Shown one piece after another: positions 12,001 to 22,986 of a DNA stretch of 42,054 nt. How positions within the stretch are numbered: the first letter of the stretch is position 1; every line of letters begins with the position of its first letter. The position numbers and the translations under genes are program-made. The notes under the pieces were generated by a model. That model had not been told where the DNA came from and ran no database searches. It was given only the letters and a program-made list of their open reading frames with translations. This stretch comes from Gonium pectorale (Eukaryota; Chlorophyta; Chlorophyceae; Chlamydomonadales; Volvocaceae), in NCBI GenBank assembly GCA_001584585.1, contig LSYV01000022.1, positions 1,226,985 to 1,269,038 of the forward strand. Reading direction: 5' to 3'.

Positions 12001-12076
12001 GAGGAACTCCGGTCTCGGAATGTCTGGAGCTCGATGCTTGTTGCGCCTGGACCGCCGGCGCCTGGACCGCCGGCAT
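9049..12076 (-). CDS. Reticulon-like ER membrane protein
   Basis: Six exons join in phase with good GT..AG borders: 12076-11791, 11395-11061, 10895-10703, 10464-10220, 9934-9743 and 9381-9049, giving about 527 residues. Residues 1-230 are polar and disordered (Ala/Pro/Ser-rich, then Glu/Gln-rich). The membrane part begins with VRDVLTWRHPWHTLRVFGAG, which resembles the reticulon opening in which a domain-leading Trp-Arg pair precedes the first hairpin. Hydrophobic stretches follow in exons 4 and 5. Exon 6 opens with FWLLCYLVAFTVPAAYARC, close to the conserved end of the reticulon domain. Reticulons bend and tubulate ER membrane by inserting two hairpins. Oddities are an acidic run (EEEEEEEDD) between the hydrophobic parts and two extra hydrophobic segments after the usual C-terminal motif. 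The start is the first ATG after an in-frame TAA; an upstream 5' exon is possible. Confidence 0.8.
9524..9577. repeat. 25-bp direct duplication in an intron
   Basis: Two copies of a 25-base unit (9524-9548 and 9553-9577) beginning GACCGCCCGC differ at one base and are separated by four bases. They lie in the last intron of the reticulon-like gene. Confidence 0.85.
11430..11485. repeat. Perfect 28-bp tandem duplication
   Basis: Two identical adjacent 28-base units (11430-11457 and 11458-11485) start with CAGTGTGCAAGCACGATACC. They lie in the first intron of the reticulon-like gene. Perfect identity points to a recent duplication or an assembly artefact. Confidence 0.9.
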
Positions 12077-14038
12077 GGGCTGGTCTACAAGGAGGTACTC
12101 GTCTACCCACGCTGCGACCGCTGGCGCACCCCTGGTGTCGCCCCTGGTATTACCCTGTTTCAGATGCCGACCACACCTTAGTGAGCTGGTTTCTCATCCC
12201 AGTAGCAATGTACGCCTCTTGTCGCGAGGGATGCAGCAGTTAGGGGGTGTGACCTGTGTGAAAACGCACCTCGCCATGGTCCTCAGTCCCTGACCGCTTG
12301 ATGTCCCGAGGGGCGAATCGTGCTTGGGTCAGCTGGTGGCCCGCTCCCGACTCTGCCGCGCGGCACATGACAAAAGTTGCACCAGCAGGCGTCTTGAGAG
12401 CCCACTTCTAGCTTACGTGGGCACACAAACACCCACCTTTAGATGATGCAAGGTGTTTGTAGAAACCAGTTGCAGAGGTCGCTGTGAAGCCGCACGAGCA
12501 GGAGTATAACATGTTCAAGTATAATGGGGTGCCTATGCTAGCTTTTATGCGGCTCCTTTCGCCGAGATGGCAGCCAAGAGCGTGCTGTCGCTGTGGTTAG
12601 GGTTCTCGCAACATGTGCATGACTTCCATCGGCTTTATGAATAGTGCGCTGTACTTTGCCACAATGTAGAATTACTTTCGCGACAGGCGCCGCTTCGCGA
12701 CAAGCCGTAGGATCCATAGGATCCGTACGGCAATGGTGACGAGAGTGTGACGAGTATGTTGGTTTTCGGACGGGTAGGAAGGGGCATGCACGTTGGAGGA
12801 GAGAACGTGAGCATGGCTTCCCTACAACTCGAGCTTTTCTCCCCATCGCTCCCACGTGCCACCCGGCTCGACAGTATAGGGGGCATGGCCATGGGCATGG
12901 CATTGATTCTTCACTCGGTCGCTCGACACACTCGTTAAGAGGGTGGGAACAGAACCCATGGGCGTGCCCATAAGTACGAAGCACAAACATAAACAGGGAA
13001 GGCTACCTCGCGCGCCCGCTCACATTCCAATACATGAATACACACGCGAAGGTTGAGACGTTAACAGTAGGACGAAATTCACTTTGGGATTCAAATCGGG
13101 CGCCGTGCCTGTCACGCAAATTATTGTCTCAGCCGATCCCGTCCTTCCTGCCTGTCGTACTGTAGCCACCATGCGTGCACACAAGCATGTTGTCTTAACC
13201 CGCAGCAGGAAAGGTCTGCATGGAGGTTGTTAACCAGGTTTTCAGCAAACATTGGGAATGGGATGCAAATAGAGCACCTAAAAGCTGCGGAATTTACGCG
13301 TGTTATTGTGTTCGTGTTTGTTGGGCTTCTTCGAGGCAAGATAACCTGGCAGATACGGACAGAAAGGTGGACAGCCGGACACTGAAACGGGGAGGTCGGG
13401 GAAACAGTCATCAATGCCCCTTGCACACTTGCACACGACATCTGTCACTGCCTGATCGGGGCCATGCCGTCCTGCACTCCTGCCCCAGGGAGGACGGAGG
13501 AGGGCGTGCGGGGCACTTACACCTACAACGACAAGCGGACGGCTCGCATACGGTAGCATCCATCCCAGCTTCCAAAAACCAGGGTCATTGCAAATTGCAT
13601 GCACAGGGACAGGCAGGGAGCACGATAAGAACACGGGGGTCCATTTCGTGAGCACTGCAGTACGTGGCCTGAGCTACCCTGCACGCCGGTATGACATGCT
13701 GCCAAGCAGACTGGCAGGCCCCTATGGCCTCGCAACGCTTGGAGGGTACGCGCGAGCTTCAAGCTCCCGTGCCCCACCCCACCCACCCGGCATGCACGGG
13801 GCAGCTGGTCTGTGTATTCTGGGTTACATATTCGTCCGCCAAGTTGGCGGTCCACGCTTGATCCCGACGAGGCAACGGCAACGATGTTCTTGGGTGAGAG
13901 GCACGACATACTTTCTCGCCTATGCTAATGAACCAAGCTCCACGTGCGCCCGTTGAATCCTGCTTGAATCAGCAGACCGCCAGACAGCGCCGCAACAACG
14001 CACTCAAACAGCATGACGGCTCAACCCTATACAAGGGG
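12077..14038. other. Intergenic region without a supported gene
   Basis: Upstream flank of the reticulon-like gene running toward the 3' end of the ankyrin gene. Somewhat AT-richer than the genes, especially 12960-13420. No open frame here has a recognisable domain or matching splice signals. Untranslated exons of the reticulon-like gene could lie here. Confidence 0.5.
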
Positions 14039-14043
14039 TTACA
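14039..14043 (-). terminator. Possible TGTAA poly(A) signal of the ankyrin gene
   Basis: This is the nearest TGTAA on the minus strand behind the ankyrin-gene stop, about 850 bases away. That is long but possible for an algal 3' UTR. Confidence 0.3.
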
Positions 14044-14722
14044 GCACAAGCCGCCTCCATCTGCAAAAACCAAAGGCACTGCCTTGATGGTACACGGGGA
14101 ACATCAGTTCAGGTGTGAATGGCCTCAATACACCGAGGGTGCCGACAGGCTCGCTGCCGACAGACATCTCAACCACATACGGATTTTCTTCTCTCTTGCA
14201 ACATGGGGACTTCATCAAAGCTCGGCGGGGTGCGCCGGGCACATTCTAAACAGCTTGCCAGCCCAAAATCCATCTCTCCCTTTTTGTATGTACAGACAAG
14301 CTATTAGCGATGCCCGCTCCTACGAAGGCGCAATAACGGGGCATCCACCCATCGTATTATTGGGTACATATACAACGCGCCTTCCTTGCGCCATCCACAA
14401 ACATCCAACCAGTAACAGCTCTAAGACAGCGTCCACGTTACGGCCCGCGGGAAACGCTGCAAGACGCGACCCTTGCAAAGAATTGTACACCCCAAATAAA
14501 GCCAATCATATGGCATACAAAAGCCGTACGACAAAACGAACAGCGACGACCGACAAGCGCAGCAAGCCACACCTCCCAAGGCATCAGATGTAACCCAGGA
14601 CGTCGTAAGGCTACAGCACTTCAACACCCAACTTCTGCCTCACCGCTCAGCGACGCAAGCAGACACGACGGCCTCGTGTCTGCTGCACACCAATATTACT
14701 CTCCCTGCCCCACCACACACAA

Positions 14723-14815
14723 TCACCCCTTCGACTGCCTCTGGAGCTGGGTCCTACCACGACGCCATCACTCTCGCGCTTACGCTCGTCGTATGCGTTT
14801 TCCTTTTCAACACAC
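14723..14815 (+). repeat. Dispersed repeat, copy 1 (partner at 39902-39994)
   Basis: About 90 bases match 39902-39994 in the same orientation at roughly 80-85% by eye. Shared blocks include GAGCTGGGTCCTAC and CGCGCTTACGCTCGTCGTA. This copy lies just behind the stop codon of the ankyrin gene. No coding meaning is apparent. Confidence 0.75.
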
Positions 14816-14888
14816 AATCACCACAGCCCGCGCCGCCAGGCAAACAGCGCACAGCCCACGCCGAGCCCCATCCCGGGCGCTGACCGCC

Positions 14889-17428
14889 TCAGCCGCTCGC
14901 CGCGGTGCAACCAGCGCAGTCGCACGACCGTCGGGTCGGCTCCGACAGCACGCGCGCCTCCAGCCCGGGCGGCGCGAGGCCCGCCAACACCATGATCTCC
15001 ATCCGCAGCTCCACCACCAGGCCATTCTGGGACCCCGCGGCCGGCGCCTCGGCGGCGGCGCCGCAGCCCTCGCCGCGCAGGCCCGCCCCGCCGAGCGCCG
15101 CCAGCGCCGCCAGGCGCTTCTGCTCTAGCAGCCGCCGGCCCGCCGCCACGGCATCGTCGTACAGCTCTTGGCGCAGCTGCCGCTGCTGGCGGCAGCGCAG
15201 CGCCGCCGCCAGCCAGCCGCCGGCGACATCCTGCATGGCGTCGAGCACGCGCTGCGGCATCAGACTGTGCGGCGCGCCGGGGGTGCCGCCCAGCTCCGCC
15301 GCGACGGCGCTGCAGCCGTAGTGCCACAGGTCGTCCACGGCCTTGCGGCAGTCGGCCAGCTCGTTGCCGTCCTGGTAATAAACGGGCAACGGAGGGAGGA
15401 AATCGGGATCAACACTAGGTTTGCGGGTGCGGGTACGGGACGGCAGAGGAGCGGGTGTGCTCGCTTTTAACAGCAGACAAGAGGAGAAGGGGGCGCAGCG
15501 CGGGGTACAGCAGGAAGGGAGAGGGCTGCTACGGCATATGCCCCGGTGCATGGAGACAATCTTGCCAACGCGCTCACCAAGGCGCCACAAGTTCCGGTAC
15601 CACTCCGGCAGGAAGCCGACAACCATTTCAGGCAGATCAAGCCGGCTACAGCCCGTGCACAAGCGCACCCGGTACAGCGAAAGCGAGCGATCGCGTTGCC
15701 TACAGAGGCACGGCAATCGGTCTCCACCTAACCGAGCTGCTGCCCACGCCCAAGTATCCACCGGCCGACACAGTCCCGACCCACTTCCAAACCAGTCCCG
15801 ACTCCTGAGCCGACCCCTAACCCGCACCTGCAACTGCTCCATCTGCACCCGGTTGTGGCGGTACCACGCGTCGTCCGACGGCGTCTGATTGTGGCAGCTG
15901 TTGCCGCTGCTGCCCTCCGGCGCGCCGCTCGTGCCCGCGGCCCCAGCCTCCGCTGCCGCCGCCGCTGAGACCACGCCATCACCGGCGCCGCCGCCGTCTC
16001 GCTCCTGCTGCAGCTCCGCTGCCGCTGCCTCAAACTCCGCGCCATCGTCCTCACCCTCCAGGGGCCACAAGCCCGGCCAGCTGCCGTGCTGCTGCCCGCA
16101 GGGGCACAGCAGCGCCTCGGCGCCGGGCGCTGACAGAAGGCCGCTGTTCCTCCGCAACAGCACGTCCAGGGCCTCCTCCCAGGCCGCCGGCGCCAACAGC
16201 GCCTCGCGGACGCGGGCGGCCTCCCCGCCGACGTCCGCCCCGTAGGCCACCAGGCAGTGCACGTGCGTGAAGCAGTCGCCGCGCGCCGCCAGGTACAGCG
16301 GCGAGTCCAGGGGGTTGTCGGCCCAGGCCACGTTAGGGCGCGCCCCCCGCCGTAGCAGCGTGGACACGCAGCACGTGCGCGAGCCGCGGCAGAAGCGGCC
16401 GGCGCAGAGCAGCAGGGGCGCGCCCAGCTCCGGGTCCGCGCCCTGCTGCAGCAGCCATTGCATGAGCTGCTGCTGGTCGTTGCCAGTGGCGAGGACGAGG
16501 GGGGTGGAGGCGAGGTAGGCGGGGCGCACGGCGTCCACGACGCAGGGCGGCAGGCGGCGCGGCAGCCGCCGGACAACGTCGCGCGGGAAGGCCTTGTGGG
16601 AGGCCATGGCCCAGACTAGGAAGCGCAGGGAGCGCAGCGCCGCCGGCAGGAGCTGGTAGTTGGCGGGCAGGTGCGGACAGGGNNNNNNNNNNNNNNNNNN
16701 NNNNNNNNNNNNNNNNNNNNNNNNNNNNNNNNNNNNNNNNNNNNNNNNNNNNNNNNNNNNNNNNNNNNNNNNNNNNNNNNNNNNNNNNNNNNNNNNNCGG
16801 CGACAACGGGCCAGCGGCCGGCGGCGGCCGAGGCTGCCAGGGGGCAGGTAGTGCGCAGCGAGAGGAAGGCCTCGTCGTCGGAGTCCGCCTGCGGCGTCGT
16901 CGTTGAACGCGGCCCCGACTGCTGGCCCGGCTGCGTGTTGGCGCCATCGCGCTGGCAGAGGGGGGAGCAGGGGCAAGGGCCGGCGCTGCTGTGGCAGCCG
17001 CAGCGCGCATCGCGCTGTACAGGGAAAAGGAGCGCGCCGTGGGCAAGGAGGGTATGCACGGCCGGCTGTGAGCCGGCGTTGGCAGCGATGAAGAGGGGCG
17101 TGCGCTGGGCCGAGTCGGCACGGTTGACGTCGGCCCCCGCCGACAGCAGCAACTCCAGCACGGCGATGTGGCCCCGGTGTGCCGCGCGGTGCAAAGGCGT
17201 CTCCCCATTGGAGGGCTCTTGAAAGTTGCAGTCAGCACCGCCAGCGAGGCAGCGCGCAGCTTCCGCGATGTCTCCGACAGCAGCCGCACCGAGCAGGCGC
17301 AAGCTTGCCTGGACGCAGAACCCCGAAGCAGGGACAAGGTCGCCCTTGCAGTGGAAAGCTGCAACTGGGTAGCGGCTAGTGTTTAGAGCGCCATTGGCGG
17401 GATGACCGGGACGCGCGGGCGCAGCCAT
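14889..17428 (-). CDS. Ankyrin-repeat protein, interrupted by an assembly gap
   Basis: Translation starts at the ATG at 17428-17426. Residues 42-140 hold three ankyrin repeats; the clearest contain GETPLHRAAHRGHIAVLELL and RTPLFIAANAG. A Cys-rich segment (CGCHSSAGPCPCSPLC) and an acidic linker follow before a run of 115 N. Beyond the gap one frame stays open from 16682 to the stop at 14891-14889, with further degenerate ankyrin-like repeats (TPLVLATGNDQQQLMQWLLQ; DSPLYLAARGDCFTHVHCL) and then a helical Arg/Ala/Leu-rich C-terminal part. The two halves are in different frames only because the gap length is arbitrary. Possible introns in the C-terminal half (a CAG/GTGCGG donor near 15836, and acceptors at 15690 and 15371) do not agree in phase, so I read that half as continuous. 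The role is probably protein-protein interaction; the partner is unknown. Confidence 0.78.
16683..16797. other. Assembly gap of 115 N
   Basis: An unresolved run of N lies inside the ankyrin gene. Flanking sequence is coding on both sides, so the missing bases are probably exon, possibly with a GC-rich repeat that blocked assembly. Confidence 0.99.
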
Positions 17429-17530
17429 CACAGTTCCGGTTTGTAGATCTTTCCTGGCAAGGGTGATTGCGAAGGAAGTGTATTAGCATGGAACAGTGTC
17501 GTTGTGAAGTCCACACGGAGGCCAGGTCGA

Positions 17531-17588
17531 GTATCGCAGGCAGGCCATACAGGCCAGCTCTCGCCGTATCGCGCATGGCCTGCGATAC
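17531..17588. repeat. Inverted repeat, 11-bp arms
   Basis: GTATCGCAGGC at 17531-17541 is the exact reverse complement of GCCTGCGATAC at 17578-17588. A further short pairing, CCAT with ATGG, lies inside. Confidence 0.85.
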
Positions 17589-17738
17589 AGCACGCAGCGA
17601 CCCAGCCCTAAGGCGCATACCTGAAAGAAGCAGCAGACGGGGAGGCGAGCAGACGGGCGCAAGGAGGGTTTCACTAGTTGCTTCTCACAGCGCTCCAGCG
17701 CCTCTTCCAGTGTCACAGAAGGAATGAAGCGCCAGGCG

Positions 17739-17763
17739 CAGAGCGAGCCTCAAGCTCGCTCTG
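17739..17763. repeat. Hairpin, 10-bp stem and 5-base loop
   Basis: CAGAGCGAGC pairs exactly with GCTCGCTCTG around the loop CTCAA. Confidence 0.9.
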
Positions 17764-17881
17764 TGAGAGCGGGTCAAAACAATCTTGCAGAGTGTATGAT
17801 ACGTGGAGCTATGATACGTGAAACTGAGAGATAAGCTCTCTACAGCGACACAGTCGCGAGTGCCGCGATGGAAGAATGTCA

Positions 17882-17902
17882 AGCAGCGAAGATTTCGCTG
17901 CT
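17882..17902. repeat. Hairpin, 9-bp stem and 3-base loop
   Basis: AGCAGCGAA pairs exactly with TTCGCTGCT around GAT. Smaller perfect hairpins lie just upstream: GAGAG/CTCTC and GCGAC/GTCGC within 17826-17857, and TCGCG/CGCGA close behind. Confidence 0.9.
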
Positions 17903-18023
17903 GTAATATCGCGAGCAAACTGCCGACGATGCGAGAAAGTAACAGCGCTACGATATTGCAATCCTCTTGTGTAATGCAGACTTGGTGGCTTCCAGCGGCG
18001 ACAGAGTTGCGTGTCGAACCAAC

Positions 18024-18066
18024 CGTCATCGTGACGATTTCTGGAAACACGACGTTTCCAGTCGTG
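18024..18066. repeat. Overlapping hairpins with interlaced arms
   Basis: CGTCA/TGACG around TCG is followed by CTGGAAAC/GTTTCCAG around ACGAC (18041-18061). CACGAC/GTCGTG overlaps the latter, so the two stems are mutually exclusive or could interlock as a pseudoknot in RNA. Confidence 0.85.
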
Positions 18067-18149
18067 CTGGAGCGTGCGAATCGCTACATATTAATCAGGG
18101 CAGTGGAGATCAGGATATGCGATTTGTGCAATTCGTCGACCCACGGTTC

Positions 18150-18222
18150 AACCTTGTTTGCCTTCTGCTCTGTGGAAACGGACGGGCTCCTTATTTCTGT
18201 GCAGATTTCTCTTTATTCCAAG
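18150..18222 (-). repeat. Diverged copy of a dispersed repeat family
   Basis: On the minus strand, CTTGGAATAAAGAGAAATC followed by TGCACAGAAATAAGG matches the block CTTGGAAAAAAGAGAAACC / TGCACAGAAAGAG at 37023-37055, and the downstream GAAGGCA region also aligns. The copies are substantially diverged. Confidence 0.6.
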
Positions 18223-19109
18223 ACCAAACACCCACAGCGCGCGCACAAACACGCAGAAACACACACACGAAGTGAAGGCGCCCTGCACCCAAAGACGACA
18301 GAACAGGAAGGCGGATGGACGAAATCAAAGTATTAGAGGAGACGAAATAGACAAGGAGGACTCGAGGGGCATAACCCCCTCCCTAGCAAAAGCTGGAAAA
18401 CCGAACGCTCCTCCTTCCCCACCCCCTGCAAACCGCCGAACAGAGCGACGGACGGTACCAGCCCCAACAGGGAAGCCGAAGCTCAAAACTTGTCAGAACG
18501 CATAATCCCGCAGCAAATACCACCATAAGCCACCGCGCAACCCGAACCGCGCCTCATGCCAAACACCTGCCAGCCTGGTGGTGCTGTGCGGTCCCTGTGT
18601 TCCTGTCCTGCGCAGGAGATGGATCTTTGCACGCCCACTGCTATAATCCTTTGCTAAAGACGCCATCAAAAATGGCTTACACCTATCGCGAGCGCTTGCA
18701 CGGGTCCCCCGAGTGCTCATTGTGCACCTGCCCTTGGCCGTGCACGTGCTCCGGCCGCAGATGGGACACGCAGGGAACGAGGGTGATCAATCTGTTACAA
18801 TGGTCTTACAACCAGGCCGCCATCCATGTCTATGATCCAGGCGCCCAAGCCCAAGCGAGCGTGTGGCAAGAAAACCTTGCGGCTCCCGGAGCAGCCACAA
18901 ACCCCAACTCTCTGGCGTTGGTGGGCGTCGCGGGCGGGTACTGCCAGGGCCCCGACCCTGTTGATAGCTCGCACAGCGTGCAACCATTCTTGGGGAGGCG
19001 GTCCAGAATGCCCTGGAGTCCTGCAAACAAAACAGGATGCACGTGGGGTAAGCACGCGTAATGGCATCGCAGAGAGTGAAAAGCGAGTTGTTCATCACGT
19101 GCACGGGTT

Positions 19110-19114
19110 TTACA
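19110..19114 (-). terminator. TGTAA poly(A) signal of the membrin gene
   Basis: This is the first TGTAA on the coding strand, about 240 bases behind the membrin stop codon. Confidence 0.55.
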
Positions 19115-19350
19115 TCTGTCCAGTCAAGCCGATCGGTGTATCACCTGAGGACAAGGCCGAGCACCTCGAGTTCCTCCTTCATCTGCCCAGGTATCCAAAC
19201 GCTTCGTCGTCTCCTGTCGTCGCTTGGGATATTGTCAGGCGCGTGCCCTAGGGGGCCACACGCTTTTGGCCACGTCCCGCTGAAGGCAAGACCCAATCCA
19301 CGACCGGACAGTTAGCCCGGCATCAAGCACAGGAGGCGCAAGTTCTAAGA

Positions 19351-22063
19351 TCAGAACCAGAAGATCCACACACACAGCGTGACGACCAGCAGGATGACCA
19401 CCTGAACGACAGCGTCCGGCGGGAGGCACAGGGATGTAAGCGCCAACATCTTTTGAGCAACACTTGGGGGACTAGGCGAGGCCCATGGTCCTACGCAAAT
19501 TATACTCTGGGTCACGAGTAACGCCTAGCTTTGGAGCCTAATCCGGACAGGTATCAGGAATGGACTCCCGGGTTCGCAGATTCGTCAGACGCGCAAGGTC
19601 AACAGACTGCTGCCTCTCTTTGGAACACACGCGGACCCGAATGGACGCGGGCGCGTCCACTCCCACAAAGGCCACGGATGCGCCATGACCTATCGCTCGC
19701 GCGCTCCGTGGCACGGCTCGGCGCCTACCATGCCCCCATACGCCGTGTACACGTCCATGCGCTGCCGCCGCTCGATCATGCGCAGCATGGACTCGCCCAG
19801 CCCCACTGTGTTCAGCACGTCCAGGGCCTTCTTCTGGGCGGCCTGTGGGAGGCGCGTGACAGTTGGGACGGGGTGGGACAGCAGTATCAGGGCCAATAAC
19901 GAGGCTGTGCTAGCGACGCTGCAAGGCGGGGCCCCGGGCAAGCACCAGCGTCTGCAAACCGTCCCCATAGGCACGTGCTCGCCGCAACCGGGCGCGACCC
20001 AGAGCAGCATGTTGCACCAGAACACGTCAATCGTGCCGTGAGGTGCATGGCTCTCTTACCGCGCGGAGTACTGCTACCCTGCCCTCACGCTGCCTGCTCC
20101 ATACTGGCCACACAGGTCATGCTATCCCCTCAGGGGCTCATGACTCTCCAACGGAGCGCGCCCCGGCGCTCATATGAAGACCCCAACCTACGGCCACCCC
20201 CACTCCCGACATGCTGGTCGGAGTGCTTGCCCAGGGCAAGCCACTGGATCTCTCACGCTACGCATCCCGAGCCAAGCTTGGAAGTTGACTCGACAGTAAG
20301 ACGCAACTAGTGATAGGCCCTTTCAACATCTCTGGCCAGCGCATTCAGCCCCCTACCGCGGCCTGGTCCTTGCCGCCTGTCGGCAACACACCTTCAGCCG
20401 CTCCCTGTTGCCCGCCATGCTGGCCAGGATGTTGGCTCCCGAATCAAACATCTCCTCCAGATAGCGCTTGGAGCGCTGCACGCTGCCGGCCATCCCAGCC
20501 TCCTCGTCCATTTCCTGTTGATAGGAAGGATGCAAATGATAGACGGCGACCTGAAACAGGCAACCTTATCTTGCGCCCGGGACAAACAGAGCTGCACCAA
20601 AGCAATGGAAAGCGCTGGAGCGAGAGTGTAAACCCTCCTGTCCCGCTGTCCGCAGCAACCACCCAAGCCGTGTTACTCAGGGTGCGTACACATATGTATC
20701 CGGCGCTTGGGGTTGCATATACGTCATGCTCCCCATACCTGTTTGGCTCTCCGCCCCATCTCGCCCCGCGACAGCAGCTCCTCGCGTTCCCGCGCCTCCG
20801 CCGCCCGCCTGCTTTCCCGGCTGGTCTGACGATCCATGGCCCGACGGATGGTGTCCAGCTCCTCGGACACCTGCTCCACCTTCCTGCGGGTTACAACCCG
20901 AGTGCAACCAAAGATTGCCAACCCATACGAATTGGGAAGGTAAAAGGCTTCTGCAATGCAAGTGCAGTGCACCAGAGCTCACTGCCACTGCCAGGCAGAG
21001 CCATCCCGAGTAAAGGTGTGACACAGCCACACAGCACTCAAGTCACGCGGGCAGAGTGTACGGCGGACGTGCTCGATTGCAAGGGTACGGGCGGGCGCTT
21101 CGCCAGATGCTGGCCTGAACCTCGCCTTACCGTTTCCAAACATCGCGTTTGCTCGTGTTCTCCCGCACCACCTGCATCCGCCAGATGCAGTCCATCTCCC
21201 CGCTGATGCGCTGCAGCGTGCGAGGGGAGGAAGGGGCAATATAAGTCGGGCATACCGCCATGATTGACCTTGCATGATAGACCTTTCATTTCATGAGAGG
21301 GTGCGCTGCGCCCGATTGACCACGTCATCCTTCACCGCCATACGCCACGTGGAGAGCCGGGGCCACACCAGCATGCGGGCAGCAGCATGACCGGGCCGGG
21401 CCCCAACAACAATGCCGAATATCTGATCCTCCGTAATGAACGCCGGCATACACAAGGTCGACGAATTTGGTTTGCCCGCTCAACAGGCGTGCACCACGCT
21501 CGTTACACAGCGGTGCTTCTGACGTGATTGCCCTGGCCGCATGCGGACACGGAGCGCATTGCAGGCTGCGTGGGTTAGGCAAGCTGGACCATGCTCTTAA
21601 AGTACCCTACTTGCAGGGCTGAAGGGGCACTGTGGCCAAACCTAACCGGCAAAGCAGCTACACGAACCTAGACACCTAACCCTCGAAGGAGTGAGACCCC
21701 CTGCAGGCCCAGAAGTGAGACACCACTTACGGCGAGGTCTACAAGCTTCTGCCGCAGGTCACGGGCCAGTCCCGTGGTCACATCTCTCTCAGGCGCCTGC
21801 CGTGTTGCGGCGCCCTGGACGGGCGGGAAAAGAGGAGACGGGGGCGTAACTTGGCGACGCGCCGTTAGCAGGGAGCCTTAGCCTGCATTACTGGCGTAAC
21901 ACGCTGCTCCTATCGTGATTGCCTAGCTGCTGCTGCATGCTGCATGCGGCTGTCGCGAGGTCAAGTCACGCCGCACCTCGAGCGCTTCCAGCCGCTCAAG
22001 TCCCTCTCGAAGAAGCAGAATCAATCGCTTCGCTTGGCTGTGCAGCGATGTCAAGTCAGACAT
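19351..22063 (-). CDS. MEMB1: Membrin, Golgi Qb-SNARE (GOSR2/Bos1 family)
   Basis: Seven exons agree in phase: 22063-21977, 21814-21731, 21210-21131, 20883-20739, 20550-20392 (or from 20514), 19842-19729 and 19401-19351, giving about 239 residues, close to the family's 210-230. Order: an N-terminal helix (HSQAKRLILLLREGLERLEAL), a middle helical region with EAREREELLSRGE (compare the ERQREELLSR motif of animal membrin), and the SNARE helix from about residue 148. The SNARE helix includes QKKALDVLNTVGLGESMLRM and IERR. A C-terminal membrane anchor starts near residue 220 and ends VTLCVWIFWF-stop. Membrin pairs with Sed5/syntaxin-5, Bet1 and Sec22 in ER-to-Golgi vesicle fusion. Oddity: the presumed zero-layer Gln is Asn here (residue 180). 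It lies head to head with UGP3. Confidence 0.92.
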
Positions 22064-22986
22064 CAAAACCAGAGCGTGCCTCTAGATCAAGGTTGAAATC
22101 AAGCACTGACGGTCGAATGCAGCTGTCAGTATAACATATGTTCACAAGCAATGCTTGCGAGCAGGATATTGTAGCAGCGCAGGCTTGGAATTTAGGCTGT
22201 TCGTTAGGTTCTTGTTCGGTCAAGAGGACAGTCGCGCTTGATTGTACTGGCATAAGTAGGCGAGGTTCAACTGGTTGTGATTGTTTCTAGGCCAAGAAGC
22301 TACGAGCATAAAACAACTGATACTGCCGTGGATTCCGGCCCATCTCTACTTAAATGCTGCCTATTGCTGTGAAGTGTCACTCGCTGCCCCTGCACTTATC
22401 AGCGCGTGCTCAATCCAAAGGGAGCCCGACCTCGCTTGCACCATCGTCCAGGTCGCGCTTACGCTACTGAGCTTTTGGGGCTACGCCAGCCTAGCGAAAG
22501 TGCACATCAGTGATGCTGAAGGCCCTCACGCGTGCACTAGGCGCAGATAGCACTTCATCGCGTCCGATGCTCGGTGACGTTCTGGTTGCCGCTCTGCCAC
22601 CTTGTCAGCCGTGTTGTTGCTGCTGTTAGGCCGTCCTTTACATCCGCCAAGCGCATTGGAGGTGACGTCGGGGCATCCGGCGGACTTCCGGAGCGTCAGG
22701 CCGGCGAGGCCAAAGCGGGTTCACGGTCCCGGCGCTCTGCGTCACCGGCTCCCTAGGTGGTCCCCACCTGCGCCAGTCTATTCAAGGGGCCACAGGGCCT
22801 TTGTCGGGCTCCAGCGCGCGGCCGGAGGTCGCACTCGCTGGCTTGTGCGGTCTGACGTCCTCTAAGGCCTGCCTCCCTGGAAGTGGAGGGCTTGACAAGC
22901 AGCGACCGCCAGGAACCTGTGTTCGACCCTCACTCAGGGCGTGCTAACGCGCCCCGTCTCCGCCGTTTTCGCACCCGGTAGTCGTA
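22064..22986. promoter_or_regulatory. Shared upstream region of divergent membrin and UGP3
   Basis: About 920 bases separate the two start codons, which point away from each other, so both promoters and 5' UTRs must lie here. The membrin-side part (22064-22340) is AT-richer. No specific promoter element was identified. The UGP3 frame is closed by a TAA at 22945-22947, which supports the ATG at 22987. Confidence 0.6.

Larger units (their letters stand above)
17429..19109. other. Intergenic region, AT-richer, with hairpin cluster
   Basis: This holds the 5' flank of the ankyrin gene and sequence up to the 3' end of membrin. The part at 17500-18350 is visibly less GC-rich than its surroundings and carries many short perfect inverted repeats, listed separately. 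A 172-codon plus-strand open frame at 17818-18336 begins with GTG and matches nothing I recognise. Confidence 0.6.

Noticed and set aside
15371..15836. Introns in the C-terminal half of the ankyrin gene
   Set aside because: Candidate donors and acceptors disagree in phase, while the frame is open throughout; reading without introns is simpler, though not proven.
17818..18336. 172-codon plus-strand open frame in the hairpin region
   Set aside because: Begins with GTG, shows no domain, and overlaps the inverted-repeat cluster; noted only as a possible product of inserted DNA.
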